Assembly (NCBI GenBank): GCA_018398815.1
Contig: CM031620.1
Span: 67,234,698-67,298,697, forward strand
Direction of reading: 5' to 3'
Length of the DNA stretch: 64,000 nucleotides
Source of the DNA: Conus ventricosus
Lineage: Eukaryota; Mollusca; Gastropoda; Neogastropoda; Conidae
The translations under genes and the position numbers were made by a program. The notes under the pieces were generated by a model, which did no database searches, was not told where the DNA came from, and saw only the letters and a list, made by a program, of their open reading frames with translations. Below are positions 1-13,560 of this stretch, in pieces (the stretch's first letter is position 1; each line of letters opens with the position of its first letter).

Positions 1-460
1 CAATCCACTAAAAATGTTTCCCTGTCAATTTAAAAAAAAGCACTATAACAATGAGCCCCTTCGCATGTTTTTTCCCTTTAAAACTTTTTTTTCCCTTTCC
101 AAGGGTCCCCTTAAAGCAATAAAAATTAACCAATCAAAACAAACCTTTTGCAAATCAAGTACAAAACAATGAATAAAAAAATACGCATTAAAAGGGGAAA
201 AAAGGGCGTTTAAATATTTGAATAAAAACCAAATTTTAGAATTTACCCAAAAACGGGTCCGAAAAGAAACTAAAGGTCAAAAAAGGAAAAGAACTCCCCC
301 GAAAAAAAATATTCTTTTGAGGGTTTTTAAAAAAACACTGCTACTTGGAAAAAATTTGCAACCCCCCCTTAAAAAGCATGAAAAAAAACAAAAATACATT
401 CGTTATTTTTTAAAAAAAACAAATTCCCTTCTGTAAATAGTTTTTAAAAAGAGTACTACA
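1..460 (-). repeat. Partial Gypsy 5' LTR (smeared copy)
   Basis: Low-quality copy of the right-hand LTR seen at about 44229-44673. It ends in GTACTACA and is followed by CTAG at 461-464, the putative target duplication. Polinton sequence begins directly after it. The rest of the LTR lies outside the window. Confidence 0.75.
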
Positions 461-3400
461 CTAGTAAACTCCCCCCCTAAAGGGGTAAAAATAAGCGAAA
501 AAACACGTCATTTGCCCAGGGAGTGCGGAGCGTTGGGGAAAAGCAAGCCGGGCGGTGGGGCCCCCCCCCCATTCAGCTAAGGACTGCTTTTTCTGTAGCA
601 CATAATCAGAACCCCGCTTAGTTATTTCAAACTGCTTTTTTCTGTTGTGTTTCCTGAAACCAAACAAACAAAAAGGGGCCTGCATTCAAAGCCTTTTTAA
701 AATTTTTTTTTCCTTATCATAGTAAAATTTGGGGGTTCATAGTTCAAACTTTAAATTCCAGCAATTTCAGGAAGCAACGCCCAACAAAATCCCCGTTTAT
801 GAAGTTTGTATTCATGTTTTTCCAAAGTCGTTGGGCCCCTTAAAATTTTTTATCCCTTCTAGGGTAAAGGAAAACGGGGGTTTGTTTTTTTTTTTTCTTC
901 AATTTCTGTTCGTTTTGTAACCCCATCATCTGTGAAATTCCCAAAACCAAAACATTTCCTGACACTCCTACTAGAAAACAAAACTCAAAACCCTGCTGCT
1001 AGGGCTTTTAGCTCTACTGCATGCATTTGGGGGGCAAACTGCGCTTTTTTAAAATTTTGGCCCTCCAGACAAAACTTTTTATAAAATAAAAATTAAATAA
1101 AAAAAATTTTTTAAAAGCAATTAAAAATAAAATCAAAAATAAAAAAAACGAAATTTAACGGGGGGCGTCCCCCAAGCCCAAACTTAGCGGGGGTTTGATT
1201 TTTTTAACTGCTCCCTTTTAAAAATTTTTTTGCCCAAACTTTTTTTGTCCCCTTATTATATAAAAAAATTTTCCAACTTAAACCCCTTCCCCAAAAGCAT
1301 CTTTTTTTCCTTTGTGTAAAAAAAAAATACAACCGATTTTACTGCCCAACTAAAGTCTTTTTTAAAACAGCCCTTAAAAATTTTTTGATTAAGAGCCACA
1401 CAGAAAAAAAGGGGGTGGCGGCCCTAAAGGGAAAAATTTGACAAGCTTTTCCCTTTTTTTAAAAAAGTCTCGGTTTTTTGCTTTACCATTTATCAAAAAA
1501 AATAAACCCCGCGTTTCAGTTTTCCCCCAAAAAACCAAAAGTAAAAGGGTTTTAAAAAAGTCGCTCCCGTTTTTTCGCTAGGGTCGACAAAAAAATATTC
1601 TCTTTTGTCCCCAAAAAAACCTTTCCTTTTTTTTTTGTAGGGGGCTTGTTTTTGCAAAAGGGTTTTGGGAAATAAAAACAATGTGCCGAATGAAACCTGT
1701 ATATTGTTTTTTTAAAAAATCAAGTAACCCAAAAAGTTTTTCCCCACAAACCCCTTTTCCCCCCAGATAAGAGAACATTTCGGAACTTTGGGGGAGAAAC
1801 TTCAAAAAAACCATCTGTTTTTAAAAATTTGAATATTTCTTCTACCCTTTTAAAAAAGCCACGTCTTTAAAAAAAAAAGTTTTCTTCAATTTTAACGTGG
1901 CATCACAAAAACCCTAAAAAAGTGCAATTTTTTTTTGGGGCCCTTCCGCTGCTTTCCTTTCGAAAATTTTTTTTTTTTATTTTTTTATACCATCTTGGGC
2001 CCCATCCTTTCTCCCCTTCCAAAACAATCTTTTTTTCAAATGTGGATCCCAAAATCCAGCCACAACCCATATTGGGTTTTTAATATTTACGAGTCTTCCC
2101 TCAAAAGAAATTTTTTTACATACACGATCCCAAATGTATGATCCCTTTTTCCTATCCCACAACAACTTTCTTATTTTATCAAAGGATGGTGAGGGAAAAG
2201 TCCGCGTCCTGAATACAACTGATCAACTTTTCCCTTTTTTTACACATTTAAACCTTTTCCCAAAAAAATTTGGGTTATAAAACGCTTTTTGATTCTCTCG
2301 AAAAAGGAAATTGTTTCTTCAGTAAACAAGAACAAAATTCCTTTTAAAGACTTCGGGGACTGATTTTTGATGTAAGTTCCAAAGAGTGTCCCCCGCTTTT
2401 TTTCTATTTTCCTGTAATGGCGGAAAAAACCCTTTCAAAAAAATAACCCCCTTTAAAAATTTTAACTGGGGTTTAAATTGTTTTTGGCCCCGTTTAAGGT
2501 TTTTAACAACACCCAAAATCAAGAGAAATGTCGCTAAATTTATTTTTGCTAAAGGGCTTCAGACAGAACAACAGAATCGCTAGGATTAAATGTCAGATCA
2601 AAGAAAGTTTTTCTTTTAGTGCACCTGGTAAATGGCAAATGTGTCTTTAACATTCAAAATCTAAGGGATGCAGAATCTGTTGCCAAATGCTTCTGCTATT
2701 TGCCTCATCTTTAACACCCATTCTTTGAAATCCCCCCGTTTTAAAAGCCTGTGCTTGAGACCGTTTTGAGTCTTGTTTTTCCCTGATAAATTTTCTCTTT
2801 CCTTTCTTTTTAGGCAGCCAAAAGATCAAAGAGGGCAAAAATATCTGCCTCTCTTAGACAAAACTTCTACGCCCTCCAGTTTAATTGCTATACGAATTAA
2901 CGATGGCCCTCCCAAATTAGCAACAACAGTAAGCATTGGGATTTTTCCGATTTAATATCTATTTTGAATGATAGTTTAGCAGTGCCTGGCATTATAACAT
3001 CGCCAGCGCCAAGATCAGGGAACTTGACTTTTAAAAAGCTTGTCCAGGCTGAACTGTTTGATGGAGTATTTACACTAATTACAGCCCTGCCTTTTTTCCT
3101 TTTTAAACGCCAGGGTTTTTTTCTCTCTTTCTGTATGGGTCGAGGCGCAACCGTATGAGTTCTTTTTTTTATAAAACAAAAAAGAATAAAAAATAAAAAA
3201 TATGGATGAAGATTATGAAGTGCCTTATCCTTCTGAAGAAGAAGAAGACGAACAAAAGGGCCTTCATTGCAAGAAGAGCTTGAAGAACAGCAGTAGGTCA
3301 GGGAGAAAGGGTTACGTCAAATACGATTGCTAGATGAATTAATCATTATATAGACATATAGGCGAGAGCAACCAGAAGCGCTTAGGGTTTCCAATATTAA

Positions 3401-6400
3401 GATAGATAAAGATAACCATTTGAATTATAGAACCAGTAAAGGGGACCTTGGCGGTTTACTAAAAAACCAGACTCAACCCAGTTTTAAGCTCAAGCACAAT
3501 CTTGAAAACCCCCCTGTAGCTGACAAAAGGAAATTGAACTTTTATTGATGCTTAAGCTCTGAGGCTGCTAGTCGTTTTACCAAACTATGGTGCAAAGGCT
3601 CCAACACGATCTGAAATAGAAATGACCTCTTTTCCCGGGATTTAGGCCCAAGAACAGATGAAGCAATAGCAAAATGGAGACGAGTTTTAATGAGGAAACA
3701 GTCAGAAAAACATTAGAAACAATTGACAAATTCTCCATTGCCTAAGCGTGAAATCCGGGCTTAATGATCGCCTAAAGTCAATAAGGGTGAACTAGAAAAC
3801 AATTTGGCAAAACTTAGTGAGCTGGATAGAGAGATAGAAGAAGAAAAAAAAAAAACTAGCTGATGGGAGATGATAACAATTTTGGTCGAGAAGAAAAGGG
3901 TTTTAATACAGCAGAAAATACAGGATTTAAGGTTGCTAAGGAAAGCCAGGTTAGAAGTGCTTTCTACTAACAAAAGCGCATTAGCATCACAAACAAGCAG
4001 AATAAGAAAAATATAAACACAATCTTTATGAAACACTACGCTAGCTGAAAGAATAAGGACTCTGGGTTTAGGGAACAGGGGATTACAATAGTTAGTATAT
4101 TTAACAGCTGTTGGGTTTGGCTACTCTAACACTTGTTTAAAGCTTTAACAGGTGTGCGCCAACAGGCCAGTAACGCCTCCAACACCTCAACCTGGTAAAA
4201 GTTGGATTAGAAAACAATTGCATCATCTAGCAAACTTATAAAGAAGTTAGCGACCAAGCGCTTTATGCCCCCTGGCATAATAGGCAGTGTTGTTAGTTGG
4301 GTTTTGTCTACTATAGGCAAAGTTGCGGTTATATGGCTGACCATCTGTGGACGTTAGGAGTGCTAGCTGCTGGATTAATTTTTAGTGAAATAAATATGGC
4401 TAATCCAGTAAAAGTTAAAAATACAACAAGGCTGTCTTTTTTGCTAGTGTGACTGTCAGTGCGAGGTACATTAATAGGCGCGGCTTTCTGGACGCTTTCT
4501 GGCTGTGGGAAAGCTTTCCTGGCTGTGGTCGCTTCTGGTTCTTCAAGCAGGTACTTTTTTAAAAATGGATGGAGCAGGCCTTGGTTTAAAAACCCTTTAT
4601 TGTGTCCTAAGTTTTGATCATCCCAGCTAGAGGATTTCATTGTTATAATTTTGTAAACATGCCAATCTGCAGTCTAAGGTCAGAGGTAGCATGTATAATC
4701 CAGACCCACAAAAAAGTCAACCTTTGACCTAGCTTTGTAAAAGGGAACGTTTGGAAAACCTTTGTATGTTTGCAGGCAAATCAACAGCTGATTTAAATGG
4801 GCATCTTCTTTTTTGGGGCTACAATTGTTTTCTGGCGTCAAACCTTAGATTGATCTCTATGCAATTGGTCTTTTGCTTGTGCTCCTAATAGACCCCAAAA
4901 CGTATGTCCGTATGGGTCATTAAGTCTTTGCACCCCCTGGCATTTTTTTTTGGGGGCCTTCATTTAACTAAAAAAATTTTCCCCAAGCTTTTAGGATTTT
5001 TTTTGTTCAAATGGATCCCAATCAAATTTGTTTTTTTGGGTTGAAAAGAGGTGGGGGCCGGGCCCAGTATTCATAATTTTTTCTCTTTTTTGTCCCCCAA
5101 AATACAATGGGGCCAAAACCCATAAATTTGGGGGTCTAATTTTTTGCCCTAAAGTCATTTTGGAAGGAATAAATTTTTAAATTCGTTGAAAATTTCTTTC
5201 ATATGCATTTTGTCCTTTGGGGGCTGTTGAAGGGTTTAAACGCGCTGCCCGCTTGGGGGGGTTTTTCTTTTTAGTTCATTAGTTTTCGTCTGTACGGTAA
5301 TAAACATAAAAGGGTTAATACTGCCCTTACTAAAAGATTGGGAGGGTTTTAAATGGTTTCTTTGAAAACACCGCAGCCAGTATTTTGCGCAGTAAATACA
5401 AAATTTAGCGGGTTTCTGGAAAAACTTCATAGGGGGGGATGACCATGCTGAGGGTACCCCTTTCAATTATTTAAATTGGCGGTTTTAAAAATCCCTATTA
5501 GGGGATTTAAAAGTCTGACTTGGGAAGGTATGTTTTCATCTACTCAAGGTTTAGATTGTGAAGTTAAAAATTTTGGGGGTTATAAAACCCCCCTACATTG
5601 TAAGCGGCACTTTCGTTTTTTTAAAAAGGGTTTCCCTTTTTTTAAAAATTATTTTTTTTAAATTTTTAAAAAAAAATTTTGCAGTCTATATAAACCAACA
5701 AAAAAAAAAGTTGTTCTTAACGCCCCCCAATTAACAATGGGCGGGGAAATTATAGGATTGCTTTTTAAAGAAATTGGTTTTAAATAAAATGGTTTAACAT
5801 ATCTGAAAAAGTTAAGAATAACGGGGTTTAGATTTTAAAGGGGACGAAAAAGGGCAATCTATTAAAAAAATTTAAAAATCCCCGATGGTTTACTAAAAAT
5901 TTTTTGTTTTTTAAAGAGGCCCCCTTTTAGAAATTTTAACTTTAAAGTTAAAAATTAAGGGAGGAAAATCTTTTTTTTTTCCCTATGAATTTTCCAGAAT
6001 TTAAAAGAAAGGGAGTACGTTTTTCCTAGAACCCCTTGCTCAAATTTTTTGGGTTTTTTATGATAGGGGTGAAACATATCAAAATTAAAAAACACATATG
6101 CACTTAAAAGTGGCTTTATGAAAATGAAAGGGGGGGGGGGGGCAGAAACCCGGGCCGATTTTTTCATGTACCCGATTTTGTATGTCTTTTTTAGAAGATT
6201 TAAAAAACAGACCGAAAATTTAGTATGGGGCGCCCCAAACAGTTCTAGACACTGCCAAAATTAAGGGGGGGTTTTTTGCAAATTACAGCTATAAATTTTG
6301 GGGTGGGGACGTAAATTTTAAAAGGGAATTAAAAACCTAGACATAAATCTTTAAATATAAAAATAACAAATTTCAAGAGGGAAGACTAGTTGTTTTTTTC

Positions 6401-6700
6401 TAATTTTTAATAGTTTTTAGAATTTGAAGAACATACTGTAAGCCATTAGATTTTTTTCATGGGAGAAAATTTGTAAATATCCCGGGTTCACGATCCCCCA
6501 TATTATTCTGCACGGAAAACCCCGTTTTAAAAGTAAAATTACTTTCCGATTTTAGAGATTTTTGCATTTTAAATTTTTGTTTGTAAAAACAGGTTTTAAA
6601 AATTTGGCCCCAAAATTGAAAATGTGATGGACGGATTTGTATGTAAAAAGGGGGGTTTTTTTGCAAAATAAGAGGGGTGGTCTTGAACATACATTTTTAA
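461..6700. pseudogene. Smeared copy of the Polinton morphogenesis block
   Basis: This stretch lines up in order with 44675-50690. The small minus ORF is at 461-685, the 104-residue protein at about 738-1072 (-), the packaging ATPase at about 1140-1812 (-), and the major capsid-like protein at about 1853-3161 (-). The coiled-coil/membrane protein is at 3202-4403 (+), the 411-residue protein at about 4375-5640 (-), and the minor capsid-like protein at about 5679-6449 (+). The part from 2580 to 4700 is readable and differs from the clean copy mainly by one-base indels; elsewhere bases are replaced by copies of their neighbours, giving runs of A, T, C or G. No reading frame survives over a whole gene. 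I read it as a low-quality second placement of the same locus, not as an independent element. Confidence 0.8.
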
Positions 6701-6836
6701 ATTTCTCTAAAGGGCTGTGGGATAAATAAATTAAACCGACAAAGATGAGACAAATGAAAAAAGAGGGCCCTCGTGACTACGACTGGGGGAGGGTTTTTAC
6801 CAAACGCATTACCCCAAACGCGTGGTTAGACCTTGA

Positions 6837-7340
6837 GTGCCTCCCAAACCATTTTTTTTTTTTGTGTGTGCTTTGTGTGTAGGGGGTTGGTACACTTTGT
6901 GTCTTGATGTGTCCCCATGGTGTGTGTGGGGTGTGTGTGGTTTTGGTGTTTGTTTTGTGTGTGCCCCGGGGCGCATGCGCAGGCATGTGTGCACGTTTGT
7001 TTTGTGTGTGTGTTGTGGTGTGTGTTTTGTGTGTGTTTGGTGTGTGGTGTGTGTATGTCGGGTGTGTGTGCGTTTTGCAGAAGTGCGGGGTTGCATATAT
7101 GTGTGTTTGTGTGTGGGGTGTTTTGTGCGCGGCGCGCGCGTTTTGTGTGGTGTGGTAAAAATTTGTGGGTTTGTGTGGGGGGCCCCTGTATCTCCCTTTA
7201 TAGGCTTTGTGTACTTTTTCTGTGTGTATGTGTTTTGGTCTTTGTATGTGGCGGGCGCATGTGGGTATGTGCATTTGTGCGTTTAATGGAGGGTGTGTGC
7301 GCGCGGGGTCGGAGGGGGGTAAACAGCACACATATGTTAT
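6837..7340. repeat. Smeared (TG)n tract
   Basis: Low-quality copy of the TG-rich tract at 50846-51370. Regular TG alternation is broken into TGGGG and TTTT runs. Long frames here give Cys/Val or His/Thr low-complexity translations and are not genes. Confidence 0.8.
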
Positions 7341-10300
7341 GCGTGTGGGTAAGAGGAGCGAACGAAACGCGCACACGTTGGTGTTTTGTGTTCTTCTTTT
7401 AAATTTGCTATACCCCTTAAGTGATTTTGGGACAACCAAAAATAAAAAATATACAAGGTGGGAAAAAAAGGGAATGGAGGGGAAGGGGGGGGAATAGAAA
7501 AGGAAAACTGGAAGGAGTAAAGAATAGAGAAACAGGGAGATAAAAAAAAGATGAAAAAGTAAAAAAATAAAAAAAGGGAAAAAAAAAAAAAAGGGAGGAT
7601 CAGAAGGGGGGAGTGGGAAGAAAAATTTAACATGAATATTTTTTTGCAACCTATAAATAACTAGAATAACTTTTTAAAAAAAATCAAATGAGGGAAAAGG
7701 TAACAGGATAATAATTTTTAAAAACGTGAAAAAAAGAATTATTGAAAAAATCTAAAAATGGAAACTTTTTGAACAAGTCCTAAAACAATGTAAAAAAATT
7801 TCAAAAGGGGTTTTACTAAAACCTCCTTCAGGGACTTTTCCCAAAAAAAATAGGCCCTTTTGGTTTCATTTTTTTAAAATGGAAAAGTTTATGTTTTTAT
7901 TAGAAATTTTCCCACCACAAACTATGTGATGTTGGAAGTGAAAATTTTTTCTTAAAAGCATTAAGTTTGAATTATAGGCAAGGGAAAATTTTAAAAACCT
8001 TAAGTTAGGGCAATTGGGCCCCTACTTAGTATAAAAACATCTTCAAAAAATCGTTTGGTGGGCAGCCCGGGGATGAGTGGGCCCAACCCGCTTTTTTGTT
8101 TCCTTTTTTAAAATGCTTTCCCGCAAGCATTCTGCAGGGAAAGGGTAAACCCTTCTTTTAGAAGGGGAAATGTGATTTTCAAATTATATGCTTTTTTTTG
8201 ATAAAACGCCCGGTTTTTTTTTGTTTATCTACATTCATTGAAAAGTATTCCACGTGTGAAGGCACCCCAAAAAAAGGTTTAAAATTACTACCTCCCTTGG
8301 GAAAAAGGAAATGCACCCAAAAAATTAATTTTTCAAAAATCAAATCTTGTTTTCACACTAGAAACGGAAATTGGGGTTAAGGCTTTCCCGATTTTTTAAA
8401 AGACACAAAAAAGAAATTTTAGTCAAAAGTTTTTGGAAAATCAAGCAAATAACGCAAAGCCACAAAAATAGCGTTTAAATTTAGCCCGTAAAAATAGATC
8501 CCGTTGGGTTTTCCCAATTTTTAAAACCTCTTTTTACCTTTAAGTTGGGGGGGAAATGAAAACAGCAAAACCGCTTCGTGATTTTTTTAGAACCCCAACC
8601 ATCGGTTAAACTTTGAGATGATTTGGTTAAAATTTAGAAATAAAAAGCTCATTTGCAACGTGCCAATAAAAAATTTTTATTCTCATTTTTTTTTGCATCA
8701 GTATAATTAATTTTCAAAAAAAGTCCTTGTTGTAATTTTCCCCTGGAAGGGGTAGACTTCATGGATTACCACATTTTCCAAAAACTTTTAATTCTGTTCC
8801 TGAATTTTTGAAAAGTATCTTGATTTCATTTTTATTGTTTTAAAAACATGATATTTTTTGGCCGTTTTGGGAAAACAAATCTGATCTTAAGCCAAATTTC
8901 ATTTTTTAAAAAATTGTTTTCACTTAAAGGCCTTTTAAAAAAATATTTAGCGATGGGAAGCTTTACGGCATTCATTTAGAGGGGGTAAATCCTACCTCCT
9001 ATATGGTTTGCTATTGGTTTATGTATGGAAAAAGGAAACCCCCGGGCCAAACGAAAAAAACTTTCAATCCACGCTTTTTCAATTTGTTTAATAGATATTT
9101 TGGGGCCCGGTTTAAAAAAAATTTTGACCTACGTAAGCCTAGAGCGAACAAGACTATCGCTAGATGTTTTAGTACCTTTAAAATCTTTGGGTCCAGTTTT
9201 GCTTACTGTAATTAAAAAAAAAGGGTTTTTTTTGCTTTTTGTTTAACAAGATTTTAATTTTGATAATTCCTTTTTAATTTTGAAAATAAAATAAAACCCA
9301 AAAACTTTACCCTTTGTTTTATATTCCAAAATTTCAGACCCCCAAAATGGAGGGATGGGAAAGGGGTGGATCAGCACCATTGGTTAAAAAAAAACCAGAT
9401 GAGGGTTTTTTCGTTGGAAGAGTTAGTCCCCTTTTCAAACAAGTAGTTATTTAAATTTTTCTAATTTCCCTTTGGAAAAAGCCCTTTTTTATAAGTAATT
9501 TAAAATCTCTTTTTGGTGACTTCTTTTTTTTGGACACATTTTTATCTACATGCAAATATAAACTGCATAATTTCACTAAGGGTTTATATTTTTTTGGGCA
9601 AACATTGAGGGTTTGGTTTATGAAGTTAAAATGTTAAAAAGATGGGGCGCCCATTACCGAGCCTTGTGGAATTTCCCATTTTAGGAAAGGGGGTGGGAGT
9701 CGAATTTGGAAATTTCCCACCTTTGTTTGGGATGCTTCTTTTTATCAAAAAAGTCTTTTTTTGTAGAAGTAGGGTTTCCCAGACAAACCAATTTGTTTCA
9801 ATTTATATAGTAATTTATGATGCCAAACACGATCATAGCCTTTTTTATATAAAAAAAGGGTTGGGTAGAATATTCTTTCTTTCGGCAAATTTATGCTTTA
9901 CCTGTGTAGTCAATTTGACAAGATGGTTTAATGGTTGACCTACCCTTTCGGAAACCCGGCCCTTTTTTTGGGGGATCACTTTATTTTTTTATTAAAAAGA
10001 AAATTAGTTTTTTGTTTTTTTAAAGATCTTTTTTCCCTAAGTTTTTTCCTACAAAGCGAAGTTAATGATATAGGTCTGCAAATTAAATTTTTATTACTTT
10101 TTTGTTTTTTCCTTTTTTAGGAAACATATTTTGAAAAAATATTTTTCCCTAATTTTTGGGTTTTGTCCCTGTTCCCAACACTTTTGAAAAAAAGTCGTGT
10201 AGCAAAAAGACCCAACTGTCTGGCAAATTTTAAGTAAGTATTAGAAAAAAGGGTCCATGCCCACTGATGAATTTTTTTTAGTCAGGGAAAAATATTGCTT

Positions 10301-11215
10301 CTCTCAACTCACGTGTAGAATTGGAGGGTTTTACTAAAACATCATTCTGCTGGGGGATCTTGATAGTCATAAATTTCTTTCCTTTTATTTTTCCCCGAAA
10401 ATTTCAATTTTTTGGGGTTTGCTTGCATTCAAATTAAAAAATTCCCGGGAAAAAATAACTACAAATGATTCTGGGCCTTTTTTCCCCAAAATTTCTTGGT
10501 AATTTATTACCATCAAATTTTTATTGGACAGTGTGGGGAAATGAACACCTTTTTCCCTTTTTTTTAAACTTTTTCCACACCCTGTGTAAGTCTTTATGGG
10601 TATGTGTTTCCCTTTGGGGCAGAAATTTGACCAATATTCCCGCTTGACTTTTGCAATCGTTTTTAAATTTCTATGACTTTTTTCTTTCTTTCCCTTGGAG
10701 CATGGGGTTTTTGGTCCGGTTTTTTTTGGTATAATTTATATTCTTCTGTTTTCTTGTCAAACCGCTTTTGACATTTATAATTCCCCCAAATTTTCCCCGC
10801 ATGTTTATTATTTTGCGAGCTGCATATTTAGGAAGGCATAATCAGCGCTTTAAATACTTTTCTGTAAATTTTTTTGGGAAAAAAATGTTTGTCATCATCT
10901 TTTAAAGGGAATCTATGTTTTGTGACATAAAAAAAAACTCTAAATGTTTCCCAGTCCCGCAACGTTATAGTGGTATTTAGGAATTACTTTTTCATCTCTA
11001 CGCAGTTTTGGATCCCTTGACGGGGGTTTAAAATGGGTATATTTATCACTCCCAAGCGGTTTACAAAGTGGGGTTTCCCCTGTGCAAATTATGGGCCAAA
11101 GCAGAGGATATTAAAGATAGATCAATGGAGGTGGCTCTATGATTTCCATTATCTGGAATTCTAGTCACTCTTGCATCGTTTAAAGTAAAGATTCAACAAG
11201 CCAACAAGGCACACG
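7340..11215 (-). pseudogene. Smeared copy of LINE-A (endonuclease C-term, RT, RNase H)
   Basis: Aligns base for base with 51370-55018. The 3' part begins near 7340, the RNase H end lies near 8000, the RT palm near 9790-9860 and the endonuclease remnant at about 11000-11190. The last 120 bases are clean and match the other copy. The first catalytic aspartate codon of the RT also reads TAT (Tyr) here, so that change is in both copies and is not a base-call accident. Confidence 0.75.
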
Positions 11216-11218
11216 TTC

Positions 11219-11262
11219 CTATGTGTGTGTATGTGTGTGTGTGTGAGTGCGTGCGCGCGCGC

Positions 11263-11343
<81 letters not shown>

Positions 11344-11527
11344 GTGACTGCGTGCGTGAATGTTCAGAAGATGACTTATGAACAAGAACAAGACCATTGA
11401 TTACAGCATATAAGTGCACGTGCACACTCGCGCACACACACACACATACACATAACAATAAGAACAACGCCTCCCCCTCAAACACATCCCACGCACACAC
11501 ACACGCGCGCACACACACACACAAACA

Positions 11528-11565
<38 letters not shown>

Positions 11566-11578
11566 GCACACACACACA

Positions 11579-11612
<34 letters not shown>

Positions 11613-11713
11613 ATCACACACTCACACACACCAACGCTTCCACACACGTCTGTGGACTCTCTAACACGCTGGCATTACCCAACTAATGAACACACACACA
11701 CACACACACACAA

Positions 11714-11757
<44 letters not shown>

Positions 11758-11935
11758 CACACACACACACACATACACTCACTCACTCTCTCCCACACAC
11801 TCACACACCAACGCTTGCACACTCATGATGTCCATGGACACTCTAACTAACATGCTGGCATCACCCACTGATGAACACACACCTGCGCACACACACGTCT
11901 ACAGTATACGCTGGCGACCCTGAGAGATTCAAAGT
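11219..11935. repeat. (TG)n then (CA)n microsatellite with two-unit minisatellite
   Basis: A TG tract (11219-11343) is followed after about 100 unique bases by CA tracts (to about 11790). Two diverged units sharing CCAACGCTT...GTGGAC/CATGGACTCTCTAAC...GCTGGCAT...CACCCA are embedded near 11630-11690 and 11805-11875. Same structure as 55021-55725, with different CA lengths. Confidence 0.9.
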
Positions 11936-11973
11936 CTTATCTCAGTTGACATGTGTTTCATCTTTTGTGTCTG

Positions 11974-12821
11974 TTATTGAAAAGGCCCAATCTCTAGGAG
12001 TCTTCGCAATGTTGGCCTTGAAATTATTCCAATGTTTGTTTGGTTGGTGATGTTTCTTGCCCTTTCCTTAAGTCTGGATGTGCGGCCATTTCCTCTCTTG
12101 ATGTTCAGATCTGAAAGATGGTCTATGGTATAGTGACTTTGCTCTTGTTTGCTTAAGTGATTTTTCAGATTTTTTATCACATCAGATCGGCCAAGCAGTA
12201 ATCCAGTTCTGCCAGCCAGTGTGTCTGCTCTCTCGTTTCCTTTAACTCCAGCATGTCCAGGGCAGTACATCCATATGAGTCTCTCCAATGGAAGGCTGCG
12301 CATTAGTTCATTCCAAGCAAGGCTTCCCATTTCCACTGTTCACTTTCTGAAGTAGGTTCATGGAGTCAGTCAGTATCATAGCTTGTTGAGTTTGAAAATG
12401 GCTTATGGATGTAAGCCAGTGGAGTGCTTGTGTCACTGCTTCTGCCTCCATTGTTAGATTTGAAGTTGTTAAACTGTGCACACGACTGTCTTCCTGAATT
12501 GTTCGGCCATTTTGCTTCACTGTGTATCCCAGCCTGACTTACCTTTGGTGACAGAACCGTCAGTGTATATCACATCATCATCTTTTGTGCAGAGCTCATC
12601 TACCGCATATGGATTTCTGCGTTGGTTTGCCTTCTGGCCATTCTCGACAGTGTCTTCCAAGTTGCGATGGCAATTTGGTAGAGGTGCTTCAAGTGGTCTG
12701 GATATTTCTCCCGTTCCTTGGTTTCTTTGACTTCTGCTAACTGGCACACAAGCTGTATACTGTCTTCTGCCTGTCCCATCCATGATTTTCCACGTCCTAG
12801 CCGAGTGCCTTTTGTTTCCTT

Positions 12822-12826
<5 letters not shown>
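11974..12826 (-). pseudogene. LINE-B RNase H fragment (first placement)
   Basis: Nearly identical to 55786-56630. The RNase H frame is complete except for a frameshift near 12330 (an extra T relative to the other copy) and one near 12525 (a missing base). See the entry at 55786 for the domain. Both placements are clean here, unlike the rest of the shared region. Confidence 0.85.
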
Positions 12827-12878
<52 letters not shown>

Positions 12879-13030
12879 GAGAGAGAGAGAAGAAGAAGAA
12901 GAAGAAGAAGAAGAAGAGAGGGGGAGAAAGAGAGAGGGGAAGCGCGCAAGCGCAAGCACGCGCGTGTGTGTGTTTGTGCGTGTGTGTGAGTGAGAGAGTG
13001 TGTATGTATGTGTGTGTGTGTGTGTGTGTA

Positions 13031-13075
<45 letters not shown>

Positions 13076-13083
13076 TGAGAGAG

Positions 13084-13118
<35 letters not shown>

Positions 13119-13152
13119 GAGACAGAGAGAGAGAGAGAGGGAGAGAGAGAGT
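12826..13152. repeat. (GA)n / (GAA)n / (TG)n compound microsatellite
   Basis: Purine-only GA runs, a GAA triplet run (about 12887-12915), a TG run (12965-13040) and again GA runs to about 13152. Copy of 56636-56960, with a few more interruptions. Frames through it translate to Arg/Glu or Ser/Leu repeats and are not genes. Confidence 0.9.
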
Positions 13153-13560
13153 CAGATTTCTCTCTGTCATTCAGTGCGGTTTTGACGCAAGAATGGAAAC
13201 GAAACCATTAACGGCTACCACCAGTCGACTTGGTATTGGCACAGTGTCACTAATCCGTGACTTGTCACATACACACGCACCTGCGAGCCAGTGTTACCAA
13301 GAGTTGAGAAAAGGTTTGGGGCGTCTGATACCTACAACAGGTTAACGACCCTACTGGTCTGCACCAATCACAAGAAGGTTCACAATCTTCGGTGAACCGC
13401 TCAGCTCAATACGTATGGTAAAGCCTAAAACTCAAAAATGCAACAGATGATAAACATTTAACAACCAAGATAGAGGCGCTTTGAGAATGTGGTAAGTCTT
13501 GGAGAAGTCCCCCGCTTCTTTTCCCAGCCTTCAAATTCATGGTGAAGAAATCATTTAACG
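13153..13560. other. Unassigned unique stretch
   Basis: Clean, near-identical to 56961-57370. I see no open frame of note and no family I recognise. It sits upstream of LINE-B in LINE orientation and could be part of another repeat. Confidence 0.5.

Noticed and set aside
6777..7649. Minus-strand open frame of 290 codons, His/Thr-rich
   Set aside because: It runs through a smeared CA/TG tract and a poly-purine stretch. Composition is set by the repeat; the clean copy (50820-51500) has no such protein.
12517..13185. Ser/Leu-rich and Arg/Glu-rich frames at the GA tract
   Set aside because: Translation of GA/TC dinucleotides. Only the part left of 12826 belongs to LINE-B.
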